This document shows positions 1-7,720 of a stretch of DNA of 34,187 nucleotides, piece by piece. The notes beneath the pieces were generated by a model. That model did not search any database. It was not told the origin of the DNA and saw only the letters and a program-made list of their open reading frames with translations. The stretch's first letter is position 1; the number at the start of each line of letters is the position of its first letter. A program made the position numbers and the translations under genes. The stretch lies in NCBI GenBank assembly GCA_050260415.1, contig JBLNCE010000097.1, positions 1-34,187 on the forward strand, in the 5' to 3' direction. Origin of the DNA: JBLNCE01 sp050260415. GTDB lineage: Bacteria > Bacillota > UBA4882 > JAAYXC01.

Positions 1-139
1 CGACATGTCCGGGCGTATGGCTGTAGCGATCCCAGATCGATTCGCCCTTGCCGTCCTCGTTCCAGGCACCTTCGATCTGATAAGCGGCGGTGGCGGCACC
101 CCAGAGAAACCCCGCCGGGAATGAACGAGTTTCTGCCAT
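1..139 (-). CDS. GH1 family beta-glucosidase, N-terminal part (runs off window)
   Basis: The first 46 residues are visible and the rest lies outside the window. They carry the N-terminal signature of glycoside hydrolase family 1: FPAGFLWGAATAAYQIEG, followed by WNEDGKGESIWDRYSH, which contains the Q of the sugar-binding subsite. GH1 enzymes hydrolyse beta-glucosides such as cellobiose or aryl-beta-glucosides in the cytoplasm. The ATG at 137-139 is preceded by AAGGGG about 9 bases upstream. The gene is last in a same-strand series lacI, binding protein, two permeases, GH1, so it probably hydrolyses the imported sugar. Exact substrate (glucoside, galactoside, phospho-glucoside) cannot be read from this fragment. 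An ABC rather than PTS importer argues for an unphosphorylated substrate. Confidence 0.88.
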   Translation of the reverse strand, partial: MAETRSFPAGFLWGAATAAYQIEGAWNEDGKGESIWDRYSHTPGHV

Positions 140-209
140 ATGGACAATCCCCTTTATTGACAATGTCTAGATCCCTAAGCCTGGAGTCGACCTTAGACTC
201 TCAGTACTC

Positions 210-245
210 GACTTTCGACCTTCCGCCTTTGACTTTTGACTTTTA
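210..245. repeat. Degenerate heptamer array between permease and GH1 genes
   Basis: Five consecutive 7-base units run from 210: GACTTTC, GACCTTC, CGCCTTT, GACTTTT, GACTTTT. They lie in the 107-base gap between the second permease gene and the GH1 gene. No coding function is seen. It resembles the simple-sequence islands at 1181-1271 and 9271-9356. Confidence 0.6.
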
Positions 246-246
246 C

Positions 247-1131
247 CTATCCCTTAATCGCGCCCATGGTCGCGCCGTCGGTGATGTACTTGTTGAGAAA
301 GGCGTAGACCACCAGGATCGGCAGGGCTACCAGGGCCATGCAGGCGAATTGCACGGCATAGTCGGCCGAGTAATAACCGACGAATTTGAGCACCGAATAG
401 GGCAGGGTACGTAATTGGTCCGAGGAAATGAAGATGTAGGACATGACGACCTCGTTCCAGTTGCCGATGAAGGTCATGACCGTGACCGTGATGAGCGCCG
501 GCTTCGTAATCGGCGCCACGATGCGAAACATCGCGCCCCAGATGCTGCAACCGTCCATGAGCGCCGACTCCTCGAGCGCCCGGGGGATCGTTTTGAGAAA
601 CCCCGAAAAGATCAGGGTGTTAAAGGGTATTTGGAAGGCCGCGTAAGGAATGATGAGGGCAAAATACGTATCGAGGATGCCGAGCCGGCTGAAAAGCTGG
701 AAGTTCGGCAACAGGGTGGCGTGGATGGGGATCATCATGCCCAGCATGACCAGGCCCAGAACCACCTGGCTGAGCCTCCATTCCATGCGCGTGCAGGCGT
801 AAGCGATTAAGAATGAGAATGACACGGCCACGAGGCACGCGAAGCCCACGACGATCAGGCTGTTCATGAGCAACGTGGGAATCATCCCGTCCCTCCAGGC
901 CTTGGCGTAGTTTACCCATTGCGGCGGGGACGGCCATTTCAAGAAATCGGCGCCGAAGAGGTCGCCGCTTTTGAGCAGGGAAAAGTCCAGGAGCCAAAGC
1001 AACGGGAACAACTGTGCGAGGGCGATGGCGATGAGCACTGCGTATAGCATGACGCGTCGGATTTTGCCCCAATTGAACCGGTGCCCGCGGGCGGCCTCCA
1101 TCTCAACAGCCTGGTGCAATGGCAGCATCAT
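247..1131 (-). CDS. Carbohydrate ABC transporter permease, MalG/CUT1 type
   Basis: This is a 294-residue inner-membrane permease with about six hydrophobic segments. The first follows a short cytoplasmic N-terminus (about residues 28-50). The cytoplasmic EAA loop that docks the ATPase is visible around residues 185-212: EESALMDGCSIWGAMFRIV followed by a proline. The C-terminus, TDGATMGAIKG, is typical of the MalG-like partner, where a G-A-x-KG ending is common. It pairs with the permease at 1327-2226 and the lipoprotein at 2371-3651. No ATPase gene is present in the locus. CUT1 systems often share one MsiK-like ATPase encoded elsewhere, so this is expected. The start chosen is the first of two tandem ATG codons, preceded by GAAGGGG. 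Family is secure. Substrate is inferred only from the neighbouring GH1 gene. Confidence 0.93.
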   Translation of the reverse strand: MMLPLHQAVEMEAARGHRFNWGKIRRVMLYAVLIAIALAQLFPLLWLLDFSLLKSGDLFGADFLKWPSPPQWVNYAKAWRDGMIPTLLMNSLIVVGFACLVAVSFSFLIAYACTRMEWRLSQVVLGLVMLGMMIPIHATLLPNFQLFSRLGILDTYFALIIPYAAFQIPFNTLIFSGFLKTIPRALEESALMDGCSIWGAMFRIVAPITKPALITVTVMTFIGNWNEVVMSYIFISSDQLRTLPYSVLKFVGYYSADYAVQFACMALVALPILVVYAFLNKYITDGATMGAIKG

Positions 1132-1180
1132 GCATACCCCTTCCTCGCCGAGAAATAACCTTTGCGTTGGTTCAACTGTC

Positions 1181-1271
1181 GTGCTCGTGCGCGTAATCGT
1201 AATCCCAATCGCCGGCGTTCGATAACGAGTACGATTACGAGTACGAGCACCGCTTCGCTGAGCACGAGCAC
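1181..1271. repeat. Hexamer-periodic imperfect inverted repeat between permease genes
   Basis: The left arm GTGCTCGTGCGCGTAATCG (1181-1199) matches the reverse complement of 1232-1250 at 17 of 19 positions. The right arm is part of a period-6 run (GTACTC GTAATC GTACTC GTTATC when read on the minus strand). A further GAGCACGAGCAC follows at 1260-1271. It fills most of the 195-base gap between the two permease genes and would lie within their transcript, where it could fold into a large hairpin. Confidence 0.65.
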
Positions 1272-1326
1272 TAATAGCAACGTTTTTCCATCCACTTGTA
1301 CCGGCGAATGCCGGGGGTGGGACACC

Positions 1327-2226
1327 TTAGAACTCTCCTACATCCTTGCGGGTGAACGCATTGAGCACGAGCGTTCCCGCCACGCAAATCAGGACAAAAA
1401 CGACGGAGAGGGCGCAGGCGTACCCGTATTGGCTGAAGGCGAACGCCTTGGCGTAGATGTAATTCGCCAGGACTTGCGTATAGTCGCCGGGAGCGCCGTT
1501 TGTGGAGAGCCAGACCGTCTCCATCTGCTTCATGCAGGAAATCAGGGCGATGATGACCGTGGCGCGGATAACGGGCGCCATCAGCGGGATGATGACCCGG
1601 GTGTAGAGCCTGACGCCGCTCGCCCCATCGATGCGCGCGGCTTCCTGCAGTTCCTTCGGGATCCCGACGAGGCCGGAGTAGTAAAAAAGGAGCGCCCAAC
1701 CGAAACCCTGCCAGATTATGATAACGATCACCGACCATAAAGCGGTATGGACGTTGCTCAACCAGTTCGTGTTGAGACTCCCCAGCCCGATCATGGTTAG
1801 GACTTTGCCCAACAGGCCGTAGCTCGAGTTGAAGACATGCACCCATAGTTTGGTGGTGACGACCACCGAAATGATGGCGGGGATGAAATAGATCGTACGG
1901 AAGGCACGTTCGCCGCGCCGGGCTTTGAGCACCATAATGCAAACGAGCAGGGCCAAGGGATTCTGGAACAGAATCGTGACGGCGGCCAAACAAAGGGCAT
2001 TGATCAGCGAGCGCACGAAGGTCGGGTCTTGGGTGAAGATCTCCTGGAAATTGGCCAGGCCGACCGGGTTCGCGGCACCCATGCCGCGCCAGTCCGTCAT
2101 CCCAAGGTAGACGCTGAGGATGACGGGAAAGAACATGGCGAAAAGGATCAGCGACAGGCCCGGCAGGACCATGAGCGAGATCGCCTTGCCATCGGAAAAG
2201 GGTCTGTACATCCTCTGCTCACCCAT
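1327..2226 (-). CDS. Carbohydrate ABC transporter permease, MalF/CUT1 type
   Basis: This is a 299-residue membrane protein with six predicted hydrophobic segments, the first starting near residue 16 (SLMVLPGLSLILFAMFFPV). The EAA loop is clear near residue 205: ELQEAARIDGASGVRLYTR, followed by IIPLMAP. It should form the heterodimeric membrane channel with the permease at 247-1131. The gene starts 144 bases downstream of the binding-protein stop and has a 195-base repeat-rich gap before the next permease. The ATG at 2224-2226 has only a weak ribosome binding site. An alternative ATG five codons later follows AGAGG too closely, so the longer form is kept. There is no sign of damage. Confidence 0.93.
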   Translation of the reverse strand: MGEQRMYRPFSDGKAISLMVLPGLSLILFAMFFPVILSVYLGMTDWRGMGAANPVGLANFQEIFTQDPTFVRSLINALCLAAVTILFQNPLALLVCIMVLKARRGERAFRTIYFIPAIISVVVTTKLWVHVFNSSYGLLGKVLTMIGLGSLNTNWLSNVHTALWSVIVIIIWQGFGWALLFYYSGLVGIPKELQEAARIDGASGVRLYTRVIIPLMAPVIRATVIIALISCMKQMETVWLSTNGAPGDYTQVLANYIYAKAFAFSQYGYACALSVVFVLICVAGTLVLNAFTRKDVGEF

Positions 2227-2370
2227 TCCAAAGAGAAATCAAAAAGTCGCCCGCCACAAGCTGGAGACCGCAAGCAGGGAGATGAAAACAATCCGGGTGC
2301 CGGCGGGGCGGAATCTTCCGCCCCACCGGCTGGTCTGGGATCATGGATCGGATCAACGATCTGCCGGGAA

Positions 2371-3651
2371 TTACTTCTGGGCGGCTTTGGCAGCAGCCTC
2401 ATCCAGCGCCTGCACGAACTCTTCCGGCGACTTGACGCCGGCGGCCAGATCCTGGATGTACTTTTGATGCAGTTCTTTGAACTCGGGCGTGGAGAGGTCC
2501 AGGCCGCCCGTGCCGCTGGTCTGCTGGGCGTCGGCCACGATGGCCAGCAGATCCTTGGCCAGCTGGCTGTCATCGGCGAGCGGTTGGATCTTCTGCGCCG
2601 GGACATTGGCCTTGGTCTTCCAGATTAGCTCCGGATACATCTCGAAGTACAGCTGCAGGTATTGCAGGCAGAGCTTCTTGTGTTTCGTCTTGGCGTTGAC
2701 GACGTAGTTCCCGCCATACCAAGCCAGGAGATCATCGACATTGCCCTCGCCGTCTTTGGTCACCGGGAATTTGAAGACGCCGACGTTGTTCCGGAAGTGC
2801 TCGGAGAACGCTATATTAGTCCCGAGGCCCATTTCCCAGGCGCCCATGATGTACATGGCGGCCTTCTCCTGGCCGAAGAGGTTTTTGGCGGCGTCGTAAT
2901 CGTTGGTGAGCAGGTCATCCTGGAAGACCCCGGCGTCGACCATCTCTTTGAACTTCTTGGCCGAGGCGAGGAAGACCGGATCGGTGTAGTTCATCTCGCG
3001 GTCGACGGCCTTCTTGATAACGGTGAAATCGCCGCCCACGCGGCCGGTCAGGTTGTCCCAGGTGAGGCAGAGCGCCCAGGCGTCCTTGCCGTCGGTGGAG
3101 ACGGGTATGATGCCGTTCTGCCGAAAGACCTTGGCGGCCGCTATCATATCTTCGATGGTGTTCGGGACCTCGACGTTGCACTTCTCGAAGAGAGCCTTGT
3201 TGTAGTAGACCACCCAGTAGTCCATGGTCACGGGCAGGCCATAGAGTTTGCCGTTATAGGTATTGGACTCCAGGGCGCCCGGCACGAAGTTGAACTTGGC
3301 ATAATCCTTCGGGTTCAGTTCCAGGGCCAGCTTGTTCTCCACCAGCTCGCCGAGGAGCGTGGAGAACGACCAGTACTTGAAGACGTCCGGCAGCTTGTTG
3401 GAGGCCGCGTAGATCTTCATCTTTTCCTGATAGGGCTGGTCAGGCAGGCTCTCGACCACGATCTTCACATTGGGATGCTGCTTCATGAACTCCGCGTTGA
3501 TCGTGTCGATCACGGTGCCCCACGGTGAATTGCGGTCCGGGATGTTGTCCGTGATCCGGAGCGTGACCTCGGAGGGGGTGCACCCCGGCATCAACAAGGT
3601 ACCGACGACTACCGTCAGAACGAGCAAGAGTACCGTCAGACGCTTTGTCAA
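2371..3651 (-). CDS. Sugar ABC transporter substrate-binding lipoprotein (family 1)
   Basis: This is a 426-residue extracellular solute-binding protein of the MalE/UgpB-like family 1. It has a short basic N-terminus, a hydrophobic signal segment and a lipobox LMPGC with the modified Cys at residue 24, so it is a membrane-anchored lipoprotein outside the cell. The fold signature DVFKYWSFSTLLGELVENK (about residues 85-105) and GKLYGLPVTMDYWVVYYNK (about 135-152) are family hallmarks. The start is TTG at 3649-3651. AAGGAG lies 8-14 bases upstream, and no ATG is available in a suitable place. It is first in the transport operon, downstream of a 354-base region with an operator-like site and candidate promoter. 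Substrate is unknown, probably a beta-linked gluco-oligosaccharide given the GH1 neighbour. Confidence 0.93.
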   Translation of the reverse strand: MTKRLTVLLLVLTVVVGTLLMPGCTPSEVTLRITDNIPDRNSPWGTVIDTINAEFMKQHPNVKIVVESLPDQPYQEKMKIYAASNKLPDVFKYWSFSTLLGELVENKLALELNPKDYAKFNFVPGALESNTYNGKLYGLPVTMDYWVVYYNKALFEKCNVEVPNTIEDMIAAAKVFRQNGIIPVSTDGKDAWALCLTWDNLTGRVGGDFTVIKKAVDREMNYTDPVFLASAKKFKEMVDAGVFQDDLLTNDYDAAKNLFGQEKAAMYIMGAWEMGLGTNIAFSEHFRNNVGVFKFPVTKDGEGNVDDLLAWYGGNYVVNAKTKHKKLCLQYLQLYFEMYPELIWKTKANVPAQKIQPLADDSQLAKDLLAIVADAQQTSGTGGLDLSTPEFKELHQKYIQDLAAGVKSPEEFVQALDEAAAKAAQK

Positions 3652-3798
3652 GATTACCTCTCCTTTCGTTCATCGCGGGTGATTCCCGCCGAGCGGGTCT
3701 GACATCGCCGTTGGTGTCCTGAGCGGCAATCCCCCCTTCACAAATCTATTGTTTGAGTCCCTCGACGAAACGATGGACTTGGATAGGCCGTTCTGTAT

Positions 3799-3835
3799 GT
3801 ATTAGAATGTACTAGAGTAATATGTAATCGATACC
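3799..3835 (-). promoter_or_regulatory. Candidate promoter with overlapping LacI-type operator, transport operon
   Basis: Read on the minus strand, TTACAT (3822-3827) and TAATAC (3799-3804) are separated by 17 bases and could be -35 and -10 boxes. The -35 box lies inside TGGTATCGATTACA (3822-3835, with the flanking base), an imperfect palindrome centred on CG, as LacI-family operators are. Its 12-base core TATCGATTACAT recurs exactly at 5045-5056 before the regulator gene. Overlap with the -35 box fits repression. The site is about 170 bases upstream of the binding-protein start. Confidence 0.55.
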
Positions 3836-3920
3836 ACTTCTCTAAGCCGATCCCCAGAGAGCCTTACGCAACCTTCGAGAGTTGCTTGAAAATCCTCGGT
3901 TCAGCAAACTCACTCCCTGT

Positions 3921-3967
3921 CCCCCGCTCTCTTGCGAAAGAGCGGGGGTGAAGACCCCAGCCGGGGG
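3921..3967. terminator. Tandem GC-rich hairpins between lacI-type gene and transport operon
   Basis: A perfect 10-bp stem CCCCCGCTCT / AGAGCGGGGG (3921-3930 with 3939-3948, 8-base loop) is followed by a second small hairpin, ACCCC/GGGGT at 3954-3967. They lie just downstream of the regulator stop at 4006. There is no T-run after either stem on the minus strand, so this may be a Rho-assisted terminator or merely a dispersed hairpin repeat. Similar sequences occur at 6226-6255 and 32407-32431. Confidence 0.45.
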
Positions 3968-4005
3968 TGAATCCGGGTTATTCTAGAGACACTTTGAACC
4001 AGCTT

Positions 4006-4998
4006 TCACGGGCACCCGCAGGATTGCCTGATGACCAGTTCCGTGCGGAAAACGACCTTTTCGTAAGCGATATGATCGTCCGAGAGGGCCTCCAAAAGCT
4101 TCTTGGCCGCCGTGGCGCCCAGTTGATACTTGGGCATATCCGCGGTGGTGAGGCCGGGACTGACGTGCCGGGCCAGCCTGATATTGTCGAAGCCCACGAT
4201 CGCCAAATCACCCGGTACTTGCAGCCCCATTTGCTTGGCCTTTTCCATGGCGCCGATGGCCATCTCGTCGTTGCCGGCAAAAAGGGCCGTAAACTCGGCG
4301 CGCTGCAGCAATTTTTGCACCGCGCGCGCCCCGCCTTCCTCGGTGAAATTGCCCCGTTCGACCAACTGGGGGTCAAAGGTCAAGCCGTGCTCGGTCAGGG
4401 TCTGGCGGTAGGCGGCGAAGCGCTCCTCGTCGTCCGGGTGGAGCATCCCGCGGAGATAGGCGATGCGCTTGTGCCCGTGGCGGATGAGATGCGCCACCGC
4501 CTCGCAGGCGCCGTGCAAATTCGAGACCATGATGGAGGATACGTGTCCTCCGGGCAGTTCCCGGCCGATCAAGACCAGCGGAAATCCCTGTTTGGCCAGG
4601 CGCCCGATCTGCTCGGCGGGAAGGAGCGTATTGACGATGATGAAACCATCCAGCCTGCGTTCGGAGAGCATACGCATGTATTCGTTTTCACGCTGGGGAC
4701 TGTTCTGCGCATCGCAGATGATGAGATTGTAATTGGACTCGATGGCCGTGTTTTCGATCCCTTTGAGCAGTTCCAGGTAGTAGATGGAGGAAACGTCCGG
4801 GATGACGACCCCGATCAGATTTGTCCGCCGCGATCTGAGCGCTTTGGCCGACGCGTCAGGCGTATATTGCAGGCGCTCGATCGCCTGCACCACGCGCTCC
4901 TTGGTCTCGGGCCTCACCTTGTCGCTTTGGTTCAGAACCCTGGATACCGTCGCCACGGACACCCCGGCCGCCCGGGCGACGTCGCTGATGGTCGACAC
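4006..4998 (-). CDS. LacI-family transcriptional regulator
   Basis: This is a 330-residue sugar-responsive DNA-binding protein of standard LacI length. Residues 2-25 hold the helix-turn-helix TISDVARAAGVSVATVSRVL. The hinge helix region follows at about 45-60 (SAKALRSRRTNLIGVVIPDV), then a periplasmic-binding-like effector domain (GFIIV, LVLIGRELPG, LFAGNDEMAIGAM, VGFDNIRLARHVSPGLTT). The start is GTG at 4996-4998 with AGGAGA 8 bases upstream. It heads the beta-glucoside locus on the same strand. An exact 12-base operator-like sequence is found before its own gene and before the binding-protein gene, so autoregulation plus control of the transporter is the likely arrangement. The effector is unknown. 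Confidence 0.94.
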   Translation of the reverse strand: MSTISDVARAAGVSVATVSRVLNQSDKVRPETKERVVQAIERLQYTPDASAKALRSRRTNLIGVVIPDVSSIYYLELLKGIENTAIESNYNLIICDAQNSPQRENEYMRMLSERRLDGFIIVNTLLPAEQIGRLAKQGFPLVLIGRELPGGHVSSIMVSNLHGACEAVAHLIRHGHKRIAYLRGMLHPDDEERFAAYRQTLTEHGLTFDPQLVERGNFTEEGGARAVQKLLQRAEFTALFAGNDEMAIGAMEKAKQMGLQVPGDLAIVGFDNIRLARHVSPGLTTADMPKYQLGATAAKKLLEALSDDHIAYEKVVFRTELVIRQSCGCP

Positions 4999-5040
4999 AG
5001 CACTATTCTCCTATGATCCGAGATTTTTCCGCAACCCGGA

Positions 5041-5057
5041 ATGATATCGATTACATC
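5041..5057. promoter_or_regulatory. LacI-type operator upstream of the regulator gene
   Basis: TGATATCGATTACAT contains TATCGATTACAT (5045-5056), identical over 12 bases to the site at 3822-3833 but in the other orientation. It is an imperfect palindrome with a central CG, lies about 47 bases upstream of the GTG start, and is expected to mediate autoregulation. Confidence 0.6.
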
Positions 5058-5256
5058 CAATACTTCATATTCGCGGGCGGCAAGAAAATTCCTTCTGGAG
5101 GATCGTTTTCTGTGGTCTGGGAAAAAAGCGGGGTGCGATGTGGTGTTTACCGCGGCGGGAGAGCGTGGGTGACGCCCGCCTTCGCGCGTCGACGCTATGG
5201 TGCGCATGGGCGACCGAGGCTATATTAGCAAAGCTTTCCCAATAAAAAATAGTGCC

Positions 5257-5347
5257 TACAATGACTGATTGAGCTTTGTCAAAAACCGGCGCGCGAGCGA
5301 TGATGGGGATATGAGGGGCGGTTGGACCAAATCTTAGGGAAAGGAGG
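5257..5347 (+). promoter_or_regulatory. Candidate promoter and ribosome binding site for the 61-codon gene
   Basis: TACAAT at 5257-5262 is a good -10 candidate in an AT-rich stretch. No convincing -35 box sits 17 bases upstream. AAAGGAGGT at 5339-5347 is essentially a full anti-16S match, 8 bases before the ATG at 5356. The ribosome site is strong evidence. The promoter is tentative. Confidence 0.4.
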
Positions 5348-5355
5348 TATCGGCC

Positions 5356-5541
5356 ATGTTGCGGCGCCTCGGGAACTCCCGCAGGAAGCGCCGGCAAGAT
5401 GGGCCAAGGATTGAGGTGGATATTCATGTCCTCAAGGAAGGCCAACCGAGCACTCTGGCGGCCATCTGCAAGATCCTGGCGAAACTCCTGTCCATGGCGA
5501 CCGCCGTAACCGTGATCGTCCAGATCGTAATCAAGCGATAG
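5356..5541 (+). CDS. Small hydrophobic-tailed protein of unknown function (61 aa)
   Basis: This short gene is not recognised as a known family. Support comes from signals rather than homology: a near-perfect AAAGGAGGT ribosome binding site 8 bases before the ATG, and a 14-bp terminator stem with a T-rich tail about 50 bases after the stop. The N-terminus is strongly basic (RRLGNSRRKRRQDGPR), the middle is mixed (IEVDIHVLKEGQPSTL), and residues 35-60 form a hydrophobic stretch (ILAKLLSMATAVTVIVQIV) ending in KR. That would suit a small membrane-associated peptide or an amphipathic helix. It is divergent from the lacI-type gene and convergent with the zinc-ribbon gene, so it is a monocistronic unit. 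The main doubt is whether the product is a stable protein or a leader peptide. Confidence 0.65.
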   Translation: MLRRLGNSRRKRRQDGPRIEVDIHVLKEGQPSTLAAICKILAKLLSMATAVTVIVQIVIKR

Positions 5542-5591
5542 TGCAAGCGGGGAGTGAGTTTGTGTAAGTGATGCGCAGGCCGGATGATGGG

Positions 5592-5637
5592 TGAGCCGGT
5601 GTTCTGGAATCGTAGAACACCGGCTCATTTCTTTAAG
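5592..5637 (+). terminator. Rho-independent terminator of the 61-codon gene
   Basis: A perfect 14-bp stem TGAGCCGGTGTTCT / AGAACACCGGCTCA (5592-5605 and 5614-5627, 8-base loop) is followed by TTTCTTT on the plus strand. It lies in the 91-base gap between two convergent genes. No T-run follows on the minus side, so it acts mainly on plus-strand transcripts. Confidence 0.9.
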
Positions 5638-6022
5638 CCTCCACTTTCCGGCCGCATTTGCGGCAGAACTTGTCTTCCTCCGCCAGTTCCTCCCCGCAGG
5701 CGGCGCAACTGGGTATGCCCAAATCTCTGTTGGCCTCCCGATGCACTTCCTTTAGGGCCTCTTCCATCTCCCTAATCTGGGCATCCAGGCTGGCGAGTTC
5801 CTCGCATTTCCCCTTGGCCTCTCCGCACACGCCGGCGGGGTTCCCCTGGTACAGGGCATACATGATGCCGCCAAGTTCCTCCAGGGCTTCCCTCTTCCTA
5901 TCCGCCAACGAACCGATCCTGGCCTTGAGGCGGGCCGTTTCCAAAGCCTCCTTGGATCTGACGCTGACCACGTTGACGCCCTTGTCGATGCCTTGCTTGA
6001 CCTTGTCGAGAAAATCAGCCAC
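5633..6022 (-). CDS. Coiled-coil protein with C-terminal zinc ribbon
   Basis: This 129-residue protein has a helical N-terminal two thirds (ADFLDKVKQGIDKGVNVV; then a charged stretch with heptad-like Leu/Ile spacing through ALKEVHREANRD). It ends in a CxxC-x10-CxxC zinc ribbon (CAACGEELAEEDKFCRKCG, residues about 108-126). Proteins of this form are common in Bacillota as uncharacterised zinc-ribbon proteins. An extra Cys pair (GVCGEAKGKC) sits near the middle. The start is taken as GTG at 6020-6022 with GGGGAG 9 bases upstream. A longer reading to 6190 would give an implausible basic N-terminus and run through the promoter. Function is unknown. Cytoplasmic or membrane-peripheral location is inferred from the lack of membrane segments. 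Confidence 0.78.
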   Translation of the reverse strand: MADFLDKVKQGIDKGVNVVSVRSKEALETARLKARIGSLADRKREALEELGGIMYALYQGNPAGVCGEAKGKCEELASLDAQIREMEEALKEVHREANRDLGIPSCAACGEELAEEDKFCRKCGRKVEA

Positions 6023-6133
6023 TGCTGACCGCTCCCCTCTATGCCGTCTCCGCCGCGCCCAAGATGATCCGTTATGGTGCGGCAAAACCGCGGAAAGCAT
6101 ATATTCCGCATCACATGCCATGCGATATTCATC

Positions 6134-6142
6134 ATTATACCA
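6134..6142 (-). promoter_or_regulatory. Extended -10 promoter for the zinc-ribbon gene
   Basis: On the minus strand the sequence reads TGGTATAAT, a perfect -10 hexamer with the TGn extension. No good -35 box is seen at the usual distance, which extended -10 promoters tolerate. Transcription would start near 6127, about 105 bases before the GTG start at 6022. Confidence 0.6.
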
Positions 6143-6225
6143 TACACTATCTTCAGCTTTTGTGCCAAAAAAACACCGTGAAAACCTCATTATCGCGGAT
6201 CGATAAAGGCCCTCTCCCCCTCGGT

Positions 6226-6255
6226 CCCCCTCTCCCGCGAGTGCGGAAGAGGGGG
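6226..6255. repeat. GC-rich hairpin repeat (CCCCCTCT...AGAGGGGG)
   Basis: The outer stem CCCCCTCT/AGAGGGGG and inner stem CCGC/GCGG, with a 4-base loop, form one long hairpin. It belongs to the same sequence style as 3921-3948, 9199-9215 and 32407-32431. It is the main content of the gap 6143-6405, in which no gene was recognised. Confidence 0.6.
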
Positions 6256-6405
6256 AAGGAAAGCGCTCCGCTGGAGGTGATTTCTTATCTGAGTGAGCTC
6301 ATCCGCCATGATGGCGCTGCCGTCAGCAGAAACGCGGTCCGGGATCAACCGTTCCTAAACGCCATTCCTAAACTCGCGATTACGTTTTCGACTCAACGCC
6401 GTCAA

Positions 6406-7657
6406 TCACCCCAGCCCCGCAAAATCCAGCGTGGCAAAGTAATCCTCCAGGGTCTCGGCCCGGCGGATCAAACTCACCTCGCCGTCCATGTCGAGCAGGA
6501 GTTCGGCCGAGCGCAGCTTGCCGTTGTAGTTGAAGCCCATCGCGTGGCCGTGCGCGCCCGTGTCGTGGATGACCACAAGATCGCCCCGTTCGATGGCAGG
6601 GAGGTTGCGGTTGATCGCGAACTTGTCGTTGTTCTCGCAGAGCGAGCCGGTGACGTCGTAGACGCGATCGGGCGGCCAATCCTCCTTGCCGAGGACGGTG
6701 AGATGGTGGTAGGCGCCGTACATCCCGGGCCGCATCAGATTGGCCATGCAGGCGTCCAGCCCGACGTAGCTGCGGTAAGTCTCCTTTTTGTGGATCGCCG
6801 TGGCGATCAGGTACCCATAGGGGCCGGTCATCAGGCGGCCCAGTTCCAGATCGATCCTGACCGGCGCCAATCCGGCGCGCTCGATTTTTTCCTCGTAGGC
6901 CCGGCGGACCTCCCTCGATACCAGGCCGAGGTCCACCGGCGCGTCTTCGGGACGGTACCGAATGCCGATGCCGCCGCCGAAATTGACGAACTCAACGCGG
7001 ATACCGGTCTTCTCTTTGATCTCGACCACCAGGTCAAAGAGCATCTCCGCTGTGCCGATATAGCTGTAGGGGTCCAACTCATTGGAGACCACCATGGTGT
7101 GCAGCCCGAATCTCCGCGCGCCCATCTCGCGCGCCAGCGGGTAGCCTGGAAGATCTGCTCACGCGTCAAGCCGTACTTGGCTTCCTGCGGCACGCCGATA
7201 ATGGCGTTGCCGCCCCGCAGGGGTCCGGGATTGTACCGGAAACAGATTACCTCGGGCATGCCGGCCTGGCGCGCGAGGAAATCCAGGTGGCTGAGGTCGT
7301 CAAGATTAACGATCGCGCCCAGTTCCCTGGCCTTGACGTACTCGGCGGCCGGCGTATTGTTGGAGGAAAACATGATCTCCTCCCCGGACAGGCCCACTTT
7401 CTCCGCCAAGACCAGCTCGGCCAGGGAACTGCAATCCGCCCCGCAGCCCTCTTCCTTGAGAAGCTCATGATATAAGGATTCGGCGTGGCCTTGACGGCGA
7501 AATACTCCTTGAAACCCGGCGCCCAGGAGAAGGCGGCGATCAGACCGCGGGCGTTATGGCGTATGCCGCGTTCGTCATAGAGGTGAAACGGGGTGGGGTG
7601 AGTCCGTATGATCCGTTCGATCTGGGGTTTGGTAAAGGGGAGGGATTTGGTCCGCAT
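6406..7657 (-). pseudogene. lysA: Diaminopimelate decarboxylase lysA, disrupted by two frameshifts
   Basis: The reading frames join into a 417-residue PLP-dependent decarboxylase that converts meso-diaminopimelate to lysine. The N-terminal part has the PLP lysine (YFAVKATPNP). The middle has EIMFSSNNTPAAEY and ICFRYNPGPLRGGNAI. The last part has FVNFGGGIGIRYRPED, the active-site Cys in GSLCENNDKF and a C-terminal YNGKLRSAELL block. Two single-base losses break it, near 7466-7472 (after NPYI, before HELLKEEGCG) and near 7144-7146 (after EQIFQA, before PLAREMGARRFG). The length plus two missing bases is an exact multiple of three. All motifs are intact, so the lesions are recent or are read errors. 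Start is ATG 7657 with GGAAGG upstream. It appears monocistronic. Confidence 0.88.
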
Positions 7658-7691
7658 CTCGATACCTTCCATGCTGCAAGAATTGCTCTAG

Positions 7692-7720
7692 ATTATAAGG
7701 GAAATGCGCGCTACATTCAA
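7692..7720 (-). promoter_or_regulatory. Sigma-70-type promoter of lysA
   Basis: On the minus strand, TTGAAT (7715-7720) and a perfect TATAAT (7692-7697) are separated by 17 bases. The predicted start of transcription is about 30 bases before the lysA ATG. The rest of the gap to 8002 holds no recognised gene, RNA or repeat. Confidence 0.75.

Noticed and set aside
5065..5628. A 187-codon minus-strand frame over the 61-codon gene
   Set aside because: Its residues (His/Pro/Arg-rich, no domain) look like a shadow, and it runs through the terminator and the strong ribosome site of the plus-strand gene.
6064..7470. A 468-codon open frame on the plus strand
   Set aside because: It is antisense to lysA. 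The long open frame is a by-product of GC-rich codon use.
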